64,000 bases of DNA. It comes from Luteimonas marina. Lineage in GTDB: Bacteria > Pseudomonadota > Gammaproteobacteria > Xanthomonadales > Xanthomonadaceae. The notes beneath the pieces were generated by a model, which saw nothing but the letters and a program-made list of their open reading frames with translations, ran no database searches and was not told the DNA's origin. Of this stretch, positions 63,033-64,000 are shown in pieces. Location: contig NZ_VOHK01000003.1 in NCBI RefSeq assembly GCF_007859325.1, positions 1 through 64,000 of the forward strand. The letters are read 5' to 3'. A program made the position numbers and the translations under genes. Positions within the stretch are counted from its first letter, which is position 1; each line of letters opens with the position of its first letter.

Positions 63033-64000
63033 GAATAAAAGTAGCACTGCTTGTAGATGATCTATCCCTGAGCCGCTGGCAGGAAGAGGCGCTTTCCGCG
63101 GTTTCTGATCTGCTTGAGGTTGTGGTTGTCCTCAACTGTAGCAACACGGTCACGCACAAAAGGGTCTTTGCCCATGCGGGCTACTATGCGCTCAACGTGC
63201 TTTCCATCCGGAGCACATTGAGCCGCAAGCGAGCGGTTGAGTTTGATGGCCTCGAAGTGTTGACCTTCGATTCGCTGTACTCAGGGGCCTGGCAGACGAT
63301 CCCCGACGGGATTGTCGATGCGATGCGGGCAAGAGGTGTCCGGACCATCATCAAGTTCGGCATGTCCTTGCTGCGCATGGACAACCTTGAAGGCGTAGAC
63401 GTGCTGTCGTTCCACCACGGCGATCCGCGGTTCTACCGTGGCAGGCCCGCGGGCTTCTATGAGATTCAGAACAACGCCCCTTGTGTAGGAATGATCGTCC
63501 AGAAGCTGTCGAACGTCCTGGATGGTGGCGAAGTGCTCGCGCTCGGGCATGCCAAGCTGTACCCGTATTCGTACCGGCAGACGATTCAGGGCCTGTACCG
63601 GGCATCTCCGGCGCTGTTCCGCCGCGCGTTGATGAACTACCGCAACGGCTTGACGGTTGCGATCAAGCCGAAGGGGAAGAACTACCGCCTGCCTGGCAAC
63701 TGGACGGTCGCGAAGTTCTGCGCACCCATGCTGAGCCGAAAATTTTCCCGCCTGCTGTATGGCGCGCTGTTCGAGAAGAAGTGGAACATCGTGGTGCGGG
63801 ACGACCTGGACATCTTCTCGTGGGCAACCACCACCGTGTCGGGCGGGCGGCAGCCAAGGATTCCGGAGAAATATAGCTTCCTGGCGGACCCCTTCTTCTC
63901 TTCGGATGGATCCGTTGTGAGGGCGGAAGCCATGGTGGCATCCAGCGGATTGGGTGAGATCGTCGAGTTTGAAGCAGTGACCCTGGAGTTCTCGCGCAAG
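63029..64000 (+). CDS. Formyltransferase-like protein with C-terminal GIPC-transferase-like domain (cut by right edge)
   Basis: The frame starts at ATG 63029, overlaps the previous stop and stays open for 324 codons to the window edge. Residues 1-175 look like a formyltransferase (GART) domain: SFHHGDPRFYRGRPAGFYE (127-145, with His129) and VLDGGEVLALGHAKL. The canonical N-x-H of Met-tRNA formyltransferase reads S-F-H here. Later, EKKWNIVVRDD and PEKYSFLADPFF resemble the glucosamine-inositolphosphorylceramide transferase-like domain. It may formylate or otherwise modify an amino sugar of the polymer. The end is missing. Confidence 0.82.
   Translation, partial: MRIKVALLVDDLSLSRWQEEALSAVSDLLEVVVVLNCSNTVTHKRVFAHAGYYALNVLSIRSTLSRKRAVEFDGLEVLTFDSLYSGAWQTIPDGIVDAMRARGVRTIIKFGMSLLRMDNLEGVDVLSFHHGDPRFYRGRPAGFYEIQNNAPCVGMIVQKLSNVLDGGEVLALGHAKLYPYSYRQTIQGLYRASPALFRRALMNYRNGLTVAIKPKGKNYRLPGNWTVAKFCAPMLSRKFSRLLYGALFEKKWNIVVRDDLDIFSWATTTVSGGRQPRIPEKYSFLADPFFSSDGSVVRAEAMVASSGLGEIVEFEAVTLEFSRK

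Overview
The window comes from a high-GC gammaproteobacterium, most likely a Lysobacteraceae (Xanthomonadaceae) member of the Luteimonas/Lysobacter/Pseudoxanthomonas type. The reasons are the very GC-rich codon use, a vertebrate-like class I fructose-bisphosphate aldolase beside pyruvate kinase, the gap-DUF2339-DUF3999-pgk arrangement, and several families of short palindromic intergenic repeats. The species assignment is inference from gene content only.

Left end (1-3100): the tail of an IS3-family transposase, a small lipoprotein in a repeat-rich stretch, then two leftward genes for a secreted S1/P1-type nuclease and an OmpW-like porin. Glycolytic block (3235-17392): gap, pgk, pyk and class I aldolase, interleaved with envelope genes (DUF2339 and DUF3999 membrane proteins, a DUF3857/transglutaminase protein, a Sel1-repeat protein) and an acetyltransferase. 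Transport and housekeeping block (17570-37000): an RND adaptor/pump pair, an alanine/sodium symporter, an RNA 2'-O-methyltransferase, an M28 peptidase, MscL, an FAH-fold hydrolase, a Rieske protein, an SLC13 transporter, trmB, thiG, a PadR/membrane-protein pair, thiS, a GDSL autotransporter esterase, tRNA-Gly(CCC) and a RimK-type ligase. An OmpR-type two-component pair follows (37248-39264).

From 39555 to the right edge lies a large exopolysaccharide/capsule locus on the plus strand, not complete in the window. It has a CpsB-type phosphatase, a Wza-type export lipoprotein and a Wzc/GumC-type tyrosine autokinase. Next come an unusual J-domain protein coupled to a helical-repeat protein, a small secreted protein with its own promoter and terminator, an O-antigen ligase/polymerase and a toxin-antitoxin pair. 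The rest comprises UDP-sugar enzymes (TviB-type dehydrogenase, GalE), a flippase, a pyruvyl transferase, a nitroreductase-family protein, five glycosyltransferases, an EpsG-type polymerase, an acyltransferase and a formyltransferase-like protein cut by the window edge. Most genes from 50444 on overlap or abut, so they are probably one long transcript. Together they would make activated sugars, build a repeat unit on a lipid carrier, flip it, polymerise it and export it under phosphotyrosine control. Parts of the biosynthetic section (about 51.9-55.1 kb and 58.7-61.8 kb) are visibly less GC-rich, consistent with a mosaic, horizontally shuffled locus.

The strongest candidates for something little described are the J-domain/helical-repeat pair next to the autokinase, the pyruvyl transferase-nitroreductase pair, the formyltransferase-like protein at the right edge, and a PadR module lodged between thiS and thiG. 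No CRISPR array, prophage or rRNA operon is present.
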